Shown: positions 1 through 9,487 of the stretch, one piece after another
How positions within the stretch are numbered: position 1 is the first letter of the stretch
Layout: each line of letters opens with the position of its first letter
Translations under genes and position numbers: made by a program
Assembly (NCBI GenBank): GCA_000961725.1
Contig: LADS01000004.1
Coordinates: forward strand, 310,001 to 374,000
Length of the DNA stretch: 64,000 bases
Source: Desulfobulbaceae bacterium BRH_c16a
GTDB lineage: Bacteria > Desulfobacterota > Desulfobulbia > Desulfobulbales > Desulfocapsaceae
Direction: 5' to 3'
Notes under the pieces: model-generated
Databases searched by the model: none
Told to the model about the DNA's origin: nothing
The model's input: only the letters and a program-made list of their open reading frames with translations

Positions 1-1428
1 TGCCACGAAGAGAGAGCATAAGGTTGAAAATACCACGACATAGGTGAGCTGCCTGAAGAGCAGCCCCGATATCTCCTGGGCAAACAGCATGGGAACGAAA
101 ATCACCAGTGTCGTGCAGGTACTGGCAATAATTGCGCCGGTTACCTCATTGGAACCTTTGATAGCCGCTTCCCGCGGCGCTTCATGATACGTCTGGTGCC
201 GGCGCAGGATATTTTCCAGCACGACTATCGAATTATCGACCATCATCCCCACCCCCAGCGCCAATCCTCCCAGAGTCATGAGATTGAGGGTCAGGTTGCC
301 GAAATACATCATTGCAAAGGTGCTGATGATCGCCACCGGAATCGCGGTTGTCACCACCAGGGTGGCCCGGATGTTGCGCAGAAATGCCAGGAGGACCAGA
401 ACAGCAAGAATACCGCCGAAAATGATGGTATTTCCAACATTGGCCAGGGAGCGTTTAATATATTCCGAGGTATCGATTATGGGGATAAGTGCGATCTGGG
501 GAAAATCGCGATTGATCTGATCAATAACCTCTTTTGCCTGCCGTGCCACCTCAACGGTATTGGTGCCGGACTGTTTGCGCACGGCCATGCGCACCCCCGG
601 CTTGCCGTTGATCCGGACAATCCGGGTAATCTTCGAATGGGTATCGTTGACGGTGGCGATCTGTTTCAGGTAGATGGGCACCCCGCCGCGACGGTCGACG
701 ACGAGATCGAGCAACTGCCCGACACTGGTCAACTCACCGGGAGTGCGCAGACGTATTTCTGTGTTCCCCGATTCTATTGTCCCTGCCGGCAGACTGATAT
801 TGGCATCACGTATAGCGTTGCGGACTTTATCCAGGGAGAGATGCAGGGCGCGCAGGCGGTCGGGATCGATCTCAATCTTGATTTCACGCTCCAGTCCGCC
901 CCAGATATCGAGTGCGGCTACACCGGGCACCTGTTCTATACGGTAACTGATCTGATCATCGATCAGGCGGCGCAGCTCGATCGGATCGAGATCGGAAGCC
1001 GCACCGTAGATCAGGATCGGCGCGCTGTTGGGATCGAACTTGCGGATTTGCGGCCTGTCGATTTCTTCCGGCAAATCGCCGATCACCCGGTCCAGCCGGT
1101 CCCGCACATCGTTGGAAGCTGCGTCCAGGTTGGTACCCCAGGTGAAAGACACCCGCACCCGGCTGTTTCCTTCGGAAGATTCCGAGGTAACTTCCTCTAT
1201 GCCTTGAATAGCCGAGACGGCGCCTTCGATGACTTCGGTTACAAGTTTTTCCACTTCCTCGGGCGCGGCGTTGCCGTAGGAGGTATTGATGCTGAGGACA
1301 GGATAGGAGATTTCGGGAAGCAGGTCTATGGGCAGGTGGAGTAAGGAAACAATACCTATCAGAATAATGATGACCGTCACCATGATGGTGAAGATCGGTC
1401 GCGAGGTTGTAAAAGCACTGATGTTCAT
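1..1428 (-). CDS. RND-family multidrug/solute efflux permease, N-terminal part (cut by window edge)
   Basis: Inner-membrane proton-driven transporter that should form a tripartite pump with the adaptor encoded just upstream. About 476 residues are visible, running off the left edge, where a full protein has about 1000-1050. The start follows a ribosome site (AAGGAAC) and the protein begins MNISAFTTSRPIFTIMV, typical of AcrB/MdtB-type proteins. TM1 is at about residues 12-32, a porter-domain region follows (APEEVEKLVTEVIE), then TM2-TM4. The TM4 motif reads GVGMMVDNSIVVLEN, with one Asp where AcrB has an Asp pair, as in many HAE1-like pumps outside the AcrB core group. It lies 12 nt after the adaptor gene, so one operon. 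Substrate cannot be read from sequence. Confidence 0.93.
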   Translation of the reverse strand, partial: MNISAFTTSRPIFTIMVTVIIILIGIVSLLHLPIDLLPEISYPVLSINTSYGNAAPEEVEKLVTEVIEGAVSAIQGIEEVTSESSEGNSRVRVSFTWGTNLDAASNDVRDRLDRVIGDLPEEIDRPQIRKFDPNSAPILIYGAASDLDPIELRRLIDDQISYRIEQVPGVAALDIWGGLEREIKIEIDPDRLRALHLSLDKVRNAIRDANISLPAGTIESGNTEIRLRTPGELTSVGQLLDLVVDRRGGVPIYLKQIATVNDTHSKITRIVRINGKPGVRMAVRKQSGTNTVEVARQAKEVIDQINRDFPQIALIPIIDTSEYIKRSLANVGNTIIFGGILAVLVLLAFLRNIRATLVVTTAIPVAIISTFAMMYFGNLTLNLMTLGGLALGVGMMVDNSIVVLENILRRHQTYHEAPREAAIKGSNEVTGAIIASTCTTLVIFVPMLFAQEISGLLFRQLTYVVVFSTLCSLFVA

Positions 1429-1440
1429 TTCGCGTGTTCC

Positions 1441-2646
1441 TTATTTTCGAGCTTGCCCGGCGGCTTCGTCATTTTCCTCGGAGGTTGCAACACGCGCTCC
1501 GTCACTGAGCAGGTGATGACCGAGCGTAACGACCTGCTGTCCATCCTCCAACCCCGTAACCTGCGCCCACCCCTCATCCTTGACACCGGTCCGGACTTCA
1601 ACAAAGTGTGCCTTGCCATCCTCAACGGCAAAAACCCCATATATGCCAAGCCGTTGAATAATTGCAGAAGATGGCACCGCCACCGCCTGTTCGGTGCGGC
1701 CAAGCTCGACATGAACACAGGCAAACATCCCGCTTTTCAAGATGCTGTCCGGATTGGCAACGGCGATTTCCACCCGCGCCTGCCTGCTGGTTTCGTCGAA
1801 GACAGGGGCCATCCGGGCGATCGTGCCCGGGAACGTCTTGTCGGCGACGAGATCGACACTGATACTTGCCGGCTGGCCTACCCGCAAAAAGGCGTAGTCC
1901 CGTTCGGCGACATTGATAACAGCCCTGAGCAAAGATACATCAACCAGGGTGACGATCGGCTGATTTGCGGCAATCGTATCGCCCTCGTCGACATAGCGCC
2001 TGGCGACATGGCGGCAGACATGGTCGTCACCCGCCTGCCAGTCCGCCGTTAAAGTGGTGTAGGACAACCGTACGGCCGCGGCCCGCAGAGCGGCTTCGCG
2101 CTGTTGTATCTGAGCCTGAGCCAGATTGACACCGGCCTGCTGCGCAAGCCTCTCGGTTTCGGCCACCTCCAGATCGGCGACGGAAGAGACCTTTTGCTCT
2201 CTGAGTTTTATCGCCCTCTGGTAGGCTCGCTCAGCGGCTACGAGACCACTGCGCGCCTGGGCAAGGGACGCCTGCGCGACATCGAGCTCCGCATGGGCCT
2301 GCGCCAGCTGTTGCTCATACTCTGCGTTGTCCAGCCGGGCGATCAAGTCGCCCCTGTGTATACAATCTCCGAGACGGACGGCGATCTCCTGGATTCGCCC
2401 GCCGATTTTGGCAGCAGCGTCATATTTCTTCTCCGCCTCCAGGGTACCGCTGAAAACGCGCTTTTCAACGAGATCGCGGCGTTCAACCCGGGCGACCTTC
2501 ACCCCGACAACGGCTTCTTTCCGGGCTGATCCGCCTTTTTCGTCGCTTCCACCGCGCATAACAAAAAAGATTACACCCACGGCTGCCAGGGCAAGTCCCA
2601 AGATTATCAGTGTTTTTTTTATGGTGGCGGATGTATTTCTGCTCAT
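1441..2646 (-). CDS. RND efflux periplasmic adaptor (membrane fusion protein)
   Basis: A 401-residue HlyD/AcrA-type adaptor linking the inner-membrane RND pump to an outer-membrane channel. An N-terminal signal anchor (residues about 10-32, hydrophobic LIILGLALAAVGVIFFVM) is followed by a split lipoyl-like domain (GRIQEIAVRLGDCIHRGDLIARLD), a long alpha-helical hairpin (residues about 110-190, heptad-like), the second lipoyl half and beta-barrel/MP domains. It is first in the operon, directly before the permease. No TolC-like gene is in view. The 850-bp spacer upstream carries tandem repeats rather than a recognisable promoter. Confidence 0.92.
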   Translation of the reverse strand: MSRNTSATIKKTLIILGLALAAVGVIFFVMRGGSDEKGGSARKEAVVGVKVARVERRDLVEKRVFSGTLEAEKKYDAAAKIGGRIQEIAVRLGDCIHRGDLIARLDNAEYEQQLAQAHAELDVAQASLAQARSGLVAAERAYQRAIKLREQKVSSVADLEVAETERLAQQAGVNLAQAQIQQREAALRAAAVRLSYTTLTADWQAGDDHVCRHVARRYVDEGDTIAANQPIVTLVDVSLLRAVINVAERDYAFLRVGQPASISVDLVADKTFPGTIARMAPVFDETSRQARVEIAVANPDSILKSGMFACVHVELGRTEQAVAVPSSAIIQRLGIYGVFAVEDGKAHFVEVRTGVKDEGWAQVTGLEDGQQVVTLGHHLLSDGARVATSEENDEAAGQARK

Positions 2647-2697
2647 TTTGTTTTCAGTCTCATGGCAAAGAGATGGAGGTTAATATTTTGAATCTTC

Positions 2698-3331
2698 AGA
2701 TACCTTCGCGGCTTCGCGCCTTCGCGTAAAATATTCGTATCCTGGGTGAACGTTATGAATTCGGTTCGAAGCGGTTCCCGACCCGCGCCTTCTTCACATT
2801 GTTTGGTACACGCGAAGGCGCGAAAACGCGAAGTCAATAGTATGCTCTCCGAGGTTTTTCAGCAAGTAATTGCGCTACTCATGGTCGATCTGAAACTCAC
2901 CCGGCCGGATTAAGAGGAGAAGACTTCCAGATACCTTCGCGGCTTCGCGCCTTCGCGTGAGATATACACACTATCCTGAGAAAACAATCAAGCCGGTTCG
3001 AAGCGGTTCCCGACCCGCGCCTTCTTCACATTGTTTGGTACACGCGAAGGCGCGAAAACGCGAAGTCAATAGTATGCTCTCCGAGGTTTTTCAGCAAGTA
3101 ATTGCGCTACTCATGGTCGATCTGAAACTCACCCGGCCGGATTAAGAGGAGAAGACTTCCAGATACCTTCGCGGCTTCGCGCCTTCGCGTGAGATATACA
3201 CACTATCCTGAGAAAACAATCAAGCCGGTTCGAAGCGGTTCCCGACCCGCGCCTTCTTCACATTGTTTGGTGCACGCGAAGGCGCGAAAACGCGAAGTCA
3301 CATAGTATGCTCTGCAAGACCTTTCAGCAAG
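2698..3331. repeat. Tandem repeat, about 2.7 copies of a 232-bp palindrome-containing unit
   Basis: Copies begin at 2698, 2929 and 3161 (AGATACCTTCGCGG), giving periods of 231 and 232 bp; the third copy decays after about 3331. Copies 2 and 3 are almost identical, while copy 1 differs in its first 60 bases. Each unit holds an arm CTTCGCGGCTTCGCGCCTTCGCGT and, about 95 bp on, its near-exact reverse complement, so each can fold into a long cruciform. Short open frames in the unit are repeat-encoded and look non-coding. The rest of the 2647-3503 gap shows only a GC-rich hairpin. Similar GCGAAGGCGCGAAG palindromes are common intergenic repeats in bacteria; function unknown. Confidence 0.9.
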
Positions 3332-3445
3332 TTATCGAGGTGGTTCTCTTTATAGGGTCCCAGGCAGCCTCATGTCGAAGCTATGTCGGGTTCATGTCGG
3401 GGCTGAAAGACGGACCAGGCGTGGAAATGCGGAGGCACCCCCCAC

Positions 3446-3483
3446 AGGACTACCGGGTTGCAGGTGAAGTGCCCGGCAGTCCT
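3446..3483. terminator. GC-rich hairpin beyond the chemoreceptor gene
   Basis: AGGACTACCGGG at 3446-3457 pairs with CCCGGCAGTCCT at 3472-3483 (one bulge), loop of 14 nt. It sits about 20 nt past the stop codon of the leftward chemoreceptor gene. There is no T-run on the minus strand after it, so it is either an imperfect terminator or a mere stem-loop. Confidence 0.4.
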
Positions 3484-3503
3484 CTTGTAAAAAAGAAAGG
3501 GAA

Positions 3504-5501
3504 TCAGACCTTAAAACTGCCAACTATAGTATTCAGTTCCGCAGCCATCCGCTGCAGATCGCCTGAGCTTTTCTGCACCTGCCTGCTGCTCTCGGAGATG
3601 CCTGTTGCGGCCTGATTAACCTTGGCAATATCCTCGGTAATAGTACCGGCCACCGCCGAGCTTTGGCTCACATTCTCATTGACTTCCTGAATACCCTGGC
3701 TGGCCTGGGCGATGTTATTGGCAATCTCACGGGTCGCTGCAGTCTGTTCCTCAACCGCTGCCGCTATCGTCGTGACGATATCGTTCACGCCGCTGATCAC
3801 CTCCGAAATGTGATCTATTTCCGTAACCGTCAATTTGGTCGTGCGCTGCACCTCATCAATCTGTTCCTTGATATTCAAGGTGGCTCCTGCCGTCTGCTTG
3901 GCCAGTTCTTTAATCTCGTTGGCAACCACCGCAAAGCCTTTTCCGGCTTCCCCCGCCCTTGCCGCCTCGATTGTCGCGTTTAAAGCCAGGAGATTGGTTT
4001 GCTCGGAGATTTCCGTGATGGCTTCGGTGACCATGCCGATTTTTTGCGCAGCACTTCCAAGTTCTCCCATTTTTTCGGAAGCATTTTTGGCCTGGGCTAC
4101 AGCCTTGCTGGAAACATTTCTGGCCTTTTCTGCATTTTCTGCGATTTCATTGATGGTTGAACTCATCTCCTCGGCCGCTGAGGCAACCATATTGGTATTT
4201 GTTGCCGATTGTTCCATGGCAGCCGCCACATTGTTGAGATTGGCACTCATCTCCTCGGAAGCGGTAGCTACATTATTCGCCCTCTGCGAGGTATCCTCGG
4301 CACCGTCGGATAATTCCCCGGCTATGGTGGAAAGTTGATTGGCGGAAGAATTGACGTGAGCTGAATTTTCCGCAATCCGTTTGACAATTCCCTGCAGTTT
4401 TTCGATGAAGGTATTGAACCAGAAGCCAAGTTCTCCAATTTCATCTTTCGATCTGGCGTCCAGACGCATCGTCAGGTCACCTTCGCCTTCGGCAATATCC
4501 TTGAGACTGCTGATCGCCCGGTTGATCGGTTTCACGATCAGTCCGGCCGAATAAGCAACCGCAACGCTTGTCAGCCCTATTGCCGCAAGGGCAACGAGAA
4601 GGCTTGCATTGCGGATGGAATGTGCCGCCATCAAAAACTCCGCCTCATCCTGGGTCACTGCGATATACCAGTTCACCACCGACAGCGGGGCAAAGCCGGC
4701 GATTTTCTCGATTCCGTTAAAAGTGTACTCCTCGACACCTTTTTCTCCTGCCAGCATTCTCCTGACAATTTCCTCCATCCCGGCAAGTTTGGTCACATCA
4801 AGAGACAGGATGTGTTTCGGGACGGGATGCGCCAGGATTATTCCTTTTTTGTCGGTCATGAACCCATAACCGGTTGCTCCGATTTTTCTTGCTGAAACAA
4901 TCTCGGTGAGGAACTCCACCTTCATTACCAGGCCAAGTACACCAAGAAATTCCTGGGACTCTCCCTTGATCGGGACGCAGATGACCGAGATCAACTTCTC
5001 CGTGGTCTTAGACCGGACGATATCCCCTATAACTGTTTTCCCTGTGCTTTTCGCGGCTTGAAAGTATTCCCGGTCCCCTACGTTACTGCCTTTGTATTCC
5101 TTGCCGTCCTCCAGAACCCCTGTAAACAAACTTCCAGCGGCATCGGTGACAAATACCCCCTGATAGGAGGAACCAAGTCTCGCGAATTTTTTCCCCATGC
5201 TTCGATAAAGCTTGCCGATCCCCTCTGCGGCCGCATCCGTGCCGTTTTTGTGCACCAGCGCGAGAACATCGACGACCTCATCGTCTGCGGCGAATACCTC
5301 GGCCAGTTTTACTTCTTCCAGCAGGATCCGGTCGGCCAGTCCGACAAGATCGGAGGCAATGGACTCCGCCTGTACTTTTGCCAGCACCGACAGGGCGGTA
5401 GAAGATTTTGTGATCGACAGGATACTGATGACAACGAGAGGGACAAGAACGAGAATAATACCTCCGGCGATAAGCCGGAACCGGATCGAAGTGATCTTCA
5501 T
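3504..5501 (-). CDS. Methyl-accepting chemotaxis protein with dCache sensor
   Basis: 665-residue transmembrane chemoreceptor. TM1 is at about residues 10-30, then a periplasmic double-Cache sensor (about 35-275, with the typical [11 protein letters not shown] and [16 protein letters not shown] strands), TM2 at about 285-305, a HAMP domain, and a long cytoplasmic coiled coil with the conserved hairpin tip ([21 protein letters not shown], positions about 495-515). dCache_1 sensors usually bind small ligands such as amino acids or organic acids; the ligand cannot be named. No CheR-tethering pentapeptide is seen at the C-terminus (ends VGSFKV). It stands alone, so it probably signals to che genes elsewhere. 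Confidence 0.95.
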   Translation of the reverse strand: MKITSIRFRLIAGGIILVLVPLVVISILSITKSSTALSVLAKVQAESIASDLVGLADRILLEEVKLAEVFAADDEVVDVLALVHKNGTDAAAEGIGKLYRSMGKKFARLGSSYQGVFVTDAAGSLFTGVLEDGKEYKGSNVGDREYFQAAKSTGKTVIGDIVRSKTTEKLISVICVPIKGESQEFLGVLGLVMKVEFLTEIVSARKIGATGYGFMTDKKGIILAHPVPKHILSLDVTKLAGMEEIVRRMLAGEKGVEEYTFNGIEKIAGFAPLSVVNWYIAVTQDEAEFLMAAHSIRNASLLVALAAIGLTSVAVAYSAGLIVKPINRAISSLKDIAEGEGDLTMRLDARSKDEIGELGFWFNTFIEKLQGIVKRIAENSAHVNSSANQLSTIAGELSDGAEDTSQRANNVATASEEMSANLNNVAAAMEQSATNTNMVASAAEEMSSTINEIAENAEKARNVSSKAVAQAKNASEKMGELGSAAQKIGMVTEAITEISEQTNLLALNATIEAARAGEAGKGFAVVANEIKELAKQTAGATLNIKEQIDEVQRTTKLTVTEIDHISEVISGVNDIVTTIAAAVEEQTAATREIANNIAQASQGIQEVNENVSQSSAVAGTITEDIAKVNQAATGISESSRQVQKSSGDLQRMAAELNTIVGSFKV

Positions 5502-5503
5502 AG

Positions 5504-5634
5504 CAGAACCTCAAAATGGGATTTTAATCTTGCCAAATTCCAACCAGCCTCAATTTTAGGCCTAATAAAAATGGAAGTAAAGAAGAGCGAGTAAAAACCC
5601 AACAATTCTTAGCTGAATTTGGTTGAGGTTCTGC
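5504..5634. repeat. 11-bp inverted repeat enclosing 109 bp upstream of the chemoreceptor
   Basis: CAGAACCTCAA (5504-5514) and its exact reverse complement TTGAGGTTCTG (5624-5634) bracket an AT-rich spacer lying just before the chemoreceptor start. It may be a small mobile-element relic or a cruciform; no target duplication was found. Confidence 0.45.
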
Positions 5635-5693
5635 CAATACGTGATGCCCATGAAGATGTCGAAGTTAAGCGACGCTTAACCGAGGGCGGAACC

Positions 5694-6263
5694 TCACCCC
5701 TTCAAGCTGCATTTTTCCTGGAGATCCTTCAGTTTTTCGACATTGCTGCCGAAGGGTTCCGAAGCTATTTCATCTCGGTTGCCATAAATCAGGGTGGCGG
5801 CCAGCTCGGCAGCATCGGTGATGATCTCCCTGCAGTGCAGGGCGTGATCCCTGCAGAGCCACTGATCCTGCCACTGTGCTGCAATTTCGCGACAGAGCGT
5901 GTGACCGTATTTTTCTTTCAATTTGTTCGGAATCTGATTGAAGATCCTGTACAGCCCGGGTTTGCCGTACAGTTGCCGGGATGCGGCCTGCATGGCCGCT
6001 TTCCGGTCTTCGTTCTCAGGCAGTTCGCTGCGGCCGTGAACTGCACTGACGGCAAGCACCGCTCCGCTTATGGCCCCGCAGGTATCGCCGAACAGACCGA
6101 CACCTCCGCCGAAACCGGTTGCCACCTTCAAGACTTCTTTGGGAAGATGCGTGTCGGCATGTTCCAGAACCGCCTCAAAAACACACTCTGCACAGTTGAA
6201 GCCTTTGGAAAAATTTTTCCTCGCCCTTTCTTTGATGCTGATAATTTTTTCGGTCGGATTCAT
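5694..6263 (-). CDS. C_GCAxxG_C_C family redox protein
   Basis: 189-residue soluble protein of the putative redox-active C_GCAxxG_C_C family. The signature cysteines are present: FNCAECV (about residues 23-29), GDTCGAISGA (about 60-69), then single cysteines near residues 124, 136 and 143. The glycine-rich GFGGGVGLFGDTCGA block is the family hallmark. Members are common in anaerobes, often near oxidoreductases; no activity is established. It is monocistronic, with a start preceded by a weak AAGGAT-type site. No signal peptide, so cytoplasmic. Confidence 0.88.
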   Translation of the reverse strand: MNPTEKIISIKERARKNFSKGFNCAECVFEAVLEHADTHLPKEVLKVATGFGGGVGLFGDTCGAISGAVLAVSAVHGRSELPENEDRKAAMQAASRQLYGKPGLYRIFNQIPNKLKEKYGHTLCREIAAQWQDQWLCRDHALHCREIITDAAELAATLIYGNRDEIASEPFGSNVEKLKDLQEKCSLKG

Positions 6264-6430
6264 CTTTGTATCCTTCTGGTTGGATGAAGTATAAATAACG
6301 ATGGCCTTGGGTTTTCAAATGTACTTTTATCCAGTAAGTATTAACACAGCTATTTGAGCAATCACTCTCATGAAAAAAGAAAATTCCGAATCATCATATT
6401 CCCGTTTCCGCAGGCTTACCAAAGATAGAT

Positions 6431-7990
6431 ATGATCCAGACATCGCTTCGCACCAAATTCATCATTTTCATAGGTGCCATCATCTCGGCCTTCTACCTTT
6501 TTATGCTCTATCGCACCGCGGTTTTCGACGAAAAGATGATCATCAAGCAGGCTGAACAGCAGGCCCGCATGCTTTACAAACAGATACTGCTGACCAGGCA
6601 ATGGGCTGCCGACCACAACGGCCTCTTTGTTCTCCAGGGCAAAGGGGTCGAGGCCAACCCGTACCTCGACCTGCCGGTGGTGACCGATGATCTGGGGCAG
6701 ACCTATTACCTGCGAAACCCGGCGATGATTACCCGGGAACTGTCGGTCTATGCAAAAAGGGATGGCCTCGGCCATTTCCGCGTCACCAGCCTGAACCCGG
6801 TCAACCCCGGCAATGGTCCGGACGCCTTTGAGAAGGCTGCCCTCACGGCTTTTGCCGAAGGCGGTGAAGAAATAATCGATGTCGAGGAAACAGAGATGGG
6901 ACGGGTCGTTCGTTTTATCGCCCCTCTGCGGGTCGGCGAATCATGTCTCGGCTGCCATGCCCGCCATGGCTACTCGCTGGGCGATATCCGCGGCGGTCTT
7001 TCCATCACCATCCCGATCGACTGGGCCGAAGAACTGATAAAAAGAAATATCAGTTCGCTGATTTTCATCAGCGTAGCCAGTATACTGATCGTAACCGCGG
7101 CGCTTTTTCTCATGTTTGAATCGCTCATTGTTCATCGGATCCGCCGGCTGTCTCAGGCAATGGACAGCTTTCCCGAAGATCCCCCGGAACAATACCTGCT
7201 GCCGTCGGTCTTCAAGGATGAACTGGACAGTGTCAGCGATACCTTCGTGCTCTTTTGCGATCGACTGAAAAAATCCCAGGACGAGCTGCTGAAGAGCAAA
7301 GCCCAGACCCATCTGAGTGAAAAGCTGGCTTCTCTTGGCATCCTCACCGCCGGAATCGCCCACGAGGTCAACAACCCGCTCGGCGGGATGCTGAACTGCG
7401 TTCAATCGATGCGAGAAAGTCCCGGTGACCGCGAACTGGTCGAACGCTACCTGCCCCTGCTCGACAAGGGCCTCAGGCAGATCGAAACGATCATGCGCCA
7501 GCTCTTGAATTTTGGCAGGATCGAACCGCTGAACATCCGGAAAGTCAATCTCCAGGTGCTTTTTGACGAGTGTACGGTCCTTCTCTCCTACAAACTGAAA
7601 AACATCCGGCTCTCCACCAGCATTGCCGTGTCGGGTGAATATCTGCTGGACGCCGAAGCACTCAAGCAGATCATCATCAATATAGGCCTGAATGCCATCC
7701 AGGCCATGCCCGACGGCGGCAAGCTTACCATAGACTGCCATGAATCGATGGGCAACCTGATCCTGGTTTTCCTCGATACCGGCATAGGCATTCCGGAAGA
7801 AAACATGCCGCACATCTTCGATCCTTTTTTTACCACCAAAGGCGTCGGAGAAGGCACCGGGCTGGGGCTCGCGGTCACCTACGCCCTGGTTCAGCGGATG
7901 AACGGGACAATCACTGTGGTGAGTAAACCCGGAGAGGGAACGGTTTTCACCATCACCCTCACCGATCTTTATAAAAAACAGAAAGAGTAG
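6431..7990 (+). CDS. Membrane sensor histidine kinase with DUF3365-type (c-haem) sensor
   Basis: 519-residue kinase, the likely sensor of the two-component system completed by the next gene. TM1 at about 8-28; periplasmic region about 30-200 resembling the DUF3365/Tll0287-like fold and containing a CLGCH motif (CxxCH) near residue 175, which would attach a c-type haem; TM2 at about 205-230; HAMP-like linker; HisKA with GIAHEVNNP (His near 315); HATPase with N, G1 (DTGIGIPEEN) and G2 (GTGLGL) boxes. Four bases separate it from the sigma-54 activator. A haem sensor next to nrfA suggests sensing of NO, nitrite or redox state (inference). Confidence 0.9.
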   Translation: MIQTSLRTKFIIFIGAIISAFYLFMLYRTAVFDEKMIIKQAEQQARMLYKQILLTRQWAADHNGLFVLQGKGVEANPYLDLPVVTDDLGQTYYLRNPAMITRELSVYAKRDGLGHFRVTSLNPVNPGNGPDAFEKAALTAFAEGGEEIIDVEETEMGRVVRFIAPLRVGESCLGCHARHGYSLGDIRGGLSITIPIDWAEELIKRNISSLIFISVASILIVTAALFLMFESLIVHRIRRLSQAMDSFPEDPPEQYLLPSVFKDELDSVSDTFVLFCDRLKKSQDELLKSKAQTHLSEKLASLGILTAGIAHEVNNPLGGMLNCVQSMRESPGDRELVERYLPLLDKGLRQIETIMRQLLNFGRIEPLNIRKVNLQVLFDECTVLLSYKLKNIRLSTSIAVSGEYLLDAEALKQIIINIGLNAIQAMPDGGKLTIDCHESMGNLILVFLDTGIGIPEENMPHIFDPFFTTKGVGEGTGLGLAVTYALVQRMNGTITVVSKPGEGTVFTITLTDLYKKQKE

Positions 7991-7994
7991 AGAA

Positions 7995-9332
7995 ATGCCG
8001 AGGATACTTCTTGCCGAAGACGATGAGATCATGCGGATCTCCATTTACGACAGATTACGAAAATACGGCTGGCAGGTCGATGAAGCGGAAGATGGTCTCA
8101 AGGCCATGGCCCTGTACGCAAAAAACCACTATCATCTGATCATCTCCGATATCCGCATGCCCGGCCTGGACGGTCTTGCCCTGCTCGGCAATATCCGGAA
8201 ACAGAACCAGGAGACCGACATCATCATTATGACCGCGTACGGCTCCATCGACGATGCGATCAACTGCCTGCGCCAGGGAGCAACGGATTATATCCTGAAG
8301 CCCTTCAACCTCGACGACCTGATAATCCGCGTCACCCGTCTGCTCAACCATCAGGAAGTCAAAGCCCGCTGCGAAGTTCTTGAAGCCACCTGCAGGCAAA
8401 ACCACGACCGGAAACTCTTCGGCAAGAGTCCGGCCATGCAGCAGGTCTATTCGCTCATTGCCCAGGCGGCACCCACCAATGCCACCATTTTAATTACCGG
8501 AGAATCGGGTACCGGAAAAGAGCTTGCCGCCAGGGCAATCCATGACACCAGTCCCCGGCGCGACAAGCCCTTTGTTTCGATCAATTGTGCGGCAATCCCC
8601 GAAGGGCTGATGGAATCCGAGTTGTTCGGCCATGAACGGGGGGCATTTACCGGAGCGGATCAGCGGCGGAAAGGCAAATTCGAACTCGCCGACAACGGCA
8701 CGCTCCTCCTCGACGAACTCGGCGACCTGGCCGGCCCACTGCAGGCCAAACTGCTCAGGGTGCTCCAGGAAAGTCAGTTTGAAAGAGTGGGCGGCAGCAA
8801 ATCGATCCGGGTCGACGTCCGTATTCTCGCCTGCACCTCGAAGGATCTGCAGCGCGAGGTCGAAGCCGGCCGGTTTCGCCAGGATCTTCTCTATCGTCTT
8901 CAGGTCATCCCCCTCCGAATGCCGCCACTGCGGGAACACAAGGAGGATATCGAGGAACTCTGCCATGCGTTTTTAAAGGAGTTCAATGCCATGCATGGCC
9001 GCTCGGCGACAATCGCCGGCGAGGCCATCGACTGCCTCAAAAACTACGACTTCCCCGGAAACACCCGTGAATTGCGCAACCTGATGGAAAGAGCTTCGGT
9101 GCTCTGCCGGGGGCCGGAGATAACCCCGGCTGATTTACCCTTTGAAATCACCTGCAAGGCAAGCCATCTCGAATCCGATTTCAACCTGAGTGCCAGGCTG
9201 GCCGTGGCCGAAAAGGAGCTCCTGCAGATCGCCCTGCGGCAAAGTAACGGCAACCGGACAGAGGCGGCACAACTGCTCGGGATAAGCAGGAAAAATCTGT
9301 GGGAGAAGATGAAGAGCCACCAGCTGGAATAA
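7995..9332 (+). CDS. Sigma-54-dependent response regulator (NtrC family)
   Basis: 445-residue enhancer-binding regulator. Receiver domain 1-120 (acidic pocket EDDE, phospho-Asp in [10 protein letters not shown], Lys in ILKPF); AAA+ domain about 140-370 with Walker A GESGTGKE, the sigma-54 contact loop GAFTGA, Walker [10 protein letters not shown], and an R-finger region; Fis-type HTH at the C-terminus ([20 protein letters not shown]). Partner of the haem-type kinase immediately upstream. It converges on nrfA, whose upstream region carries a sigma-54 promoter and paired palindromes, so it is probably the nrfA activator. Desulfovibrio has an analogous sigma-54 regulator (NrfR) next to its nitrite reductase genes. 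Confidence 0.94.
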   Translation: MPRILLAEDDEIMRISIYDRLRKYGWQVDEAEDGLKAMALYAKNHYHLIISDIRMPGLDGLALLGNIRKQNQETDIIIMTAYGSIDDAINCLRQGATDYILKPFNLDDLIIRVTRLLNHQEVKARCEVLEATCRQNHDRKLFGKSPAMQQVYSLIAQAAPTNATILITGESGTGKELAARAIHDTSPRRDKPFVSINCAAIPEGLMESELFGHERGAFTGADQRRKGKFELADNGTLLLDELGDLAGPLQAKLLRVLQESQFERVGGSKSIRVDVRILACTSKDLQREVEAGRFRQDLLYRLQVIPLRMPPLREHKEDIEELCHAFLKEFNAMHGRSATIAGEAIDCLKNYDFPGNTRELRNLMERASVLCRGPEITPADLPFEITCKASHLESDFNLSARLAVAEKELLQIALRQSNGNRTEAAQLLGISRKNLWEKMKSHQLE

Positions 9333-9362
9333 CCAGGCAGCTACAAAATTGACGGGTTACAA

Positions 9363-9411
9363 GGGTGCACTGTGTGCACCATCCTGTTTCCATGGTGCAC
9401 ACAGTGCATCC
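9363..9411. terminator. Bidirectional hairpin between convergent regulator and nrfA
   Basis: GGGTGCACTGTGTGCACC at 9363-9380 and GGTGCACACAGTGCATCC at 9394-9411 form an 18-bp stem with one mismatch and a 13-nt loop. It lies between two convergent stop codons. No strong T-run follows, so termination is inferred from position and stem strength; it may instead be a dispersed palindromic repeat. Confidence 0.55.
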
Positions 9412-9487
9412 TACGAAAGCAAAGCGATGTCATCCGGCGACCGTTCAGGACGGCACGCCGGATGGCTGGCAGGGATAAAGCTGAGCC

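Noticed and set aside
184..1344. Long open frame on the plus strand over the RND gene
   Set aside because: It is the antisense shadow of a clear AcrB-like protein on the minus strand that runs off the window edge.
2957..3145. Open frame of 62 codons in the tandem repeat
   Set aside because: Entirely repeat-encoded, repeated with the unit, no ribosome site, low-complexity arms; treated as non-coding.
2698..3331. Possible CRISPR array
   Set aside because: Only about three copies, unit 232 bp, no short-repeat/unique-spacer pattern and no cas genes.
3360..3500. Possible c-di-GMP or other riboswitch near the GC-rich hairpin
   Set aside because: The conserved GEMM core bases are not present on either strand, and it lies after, not before, the gene on that strand.
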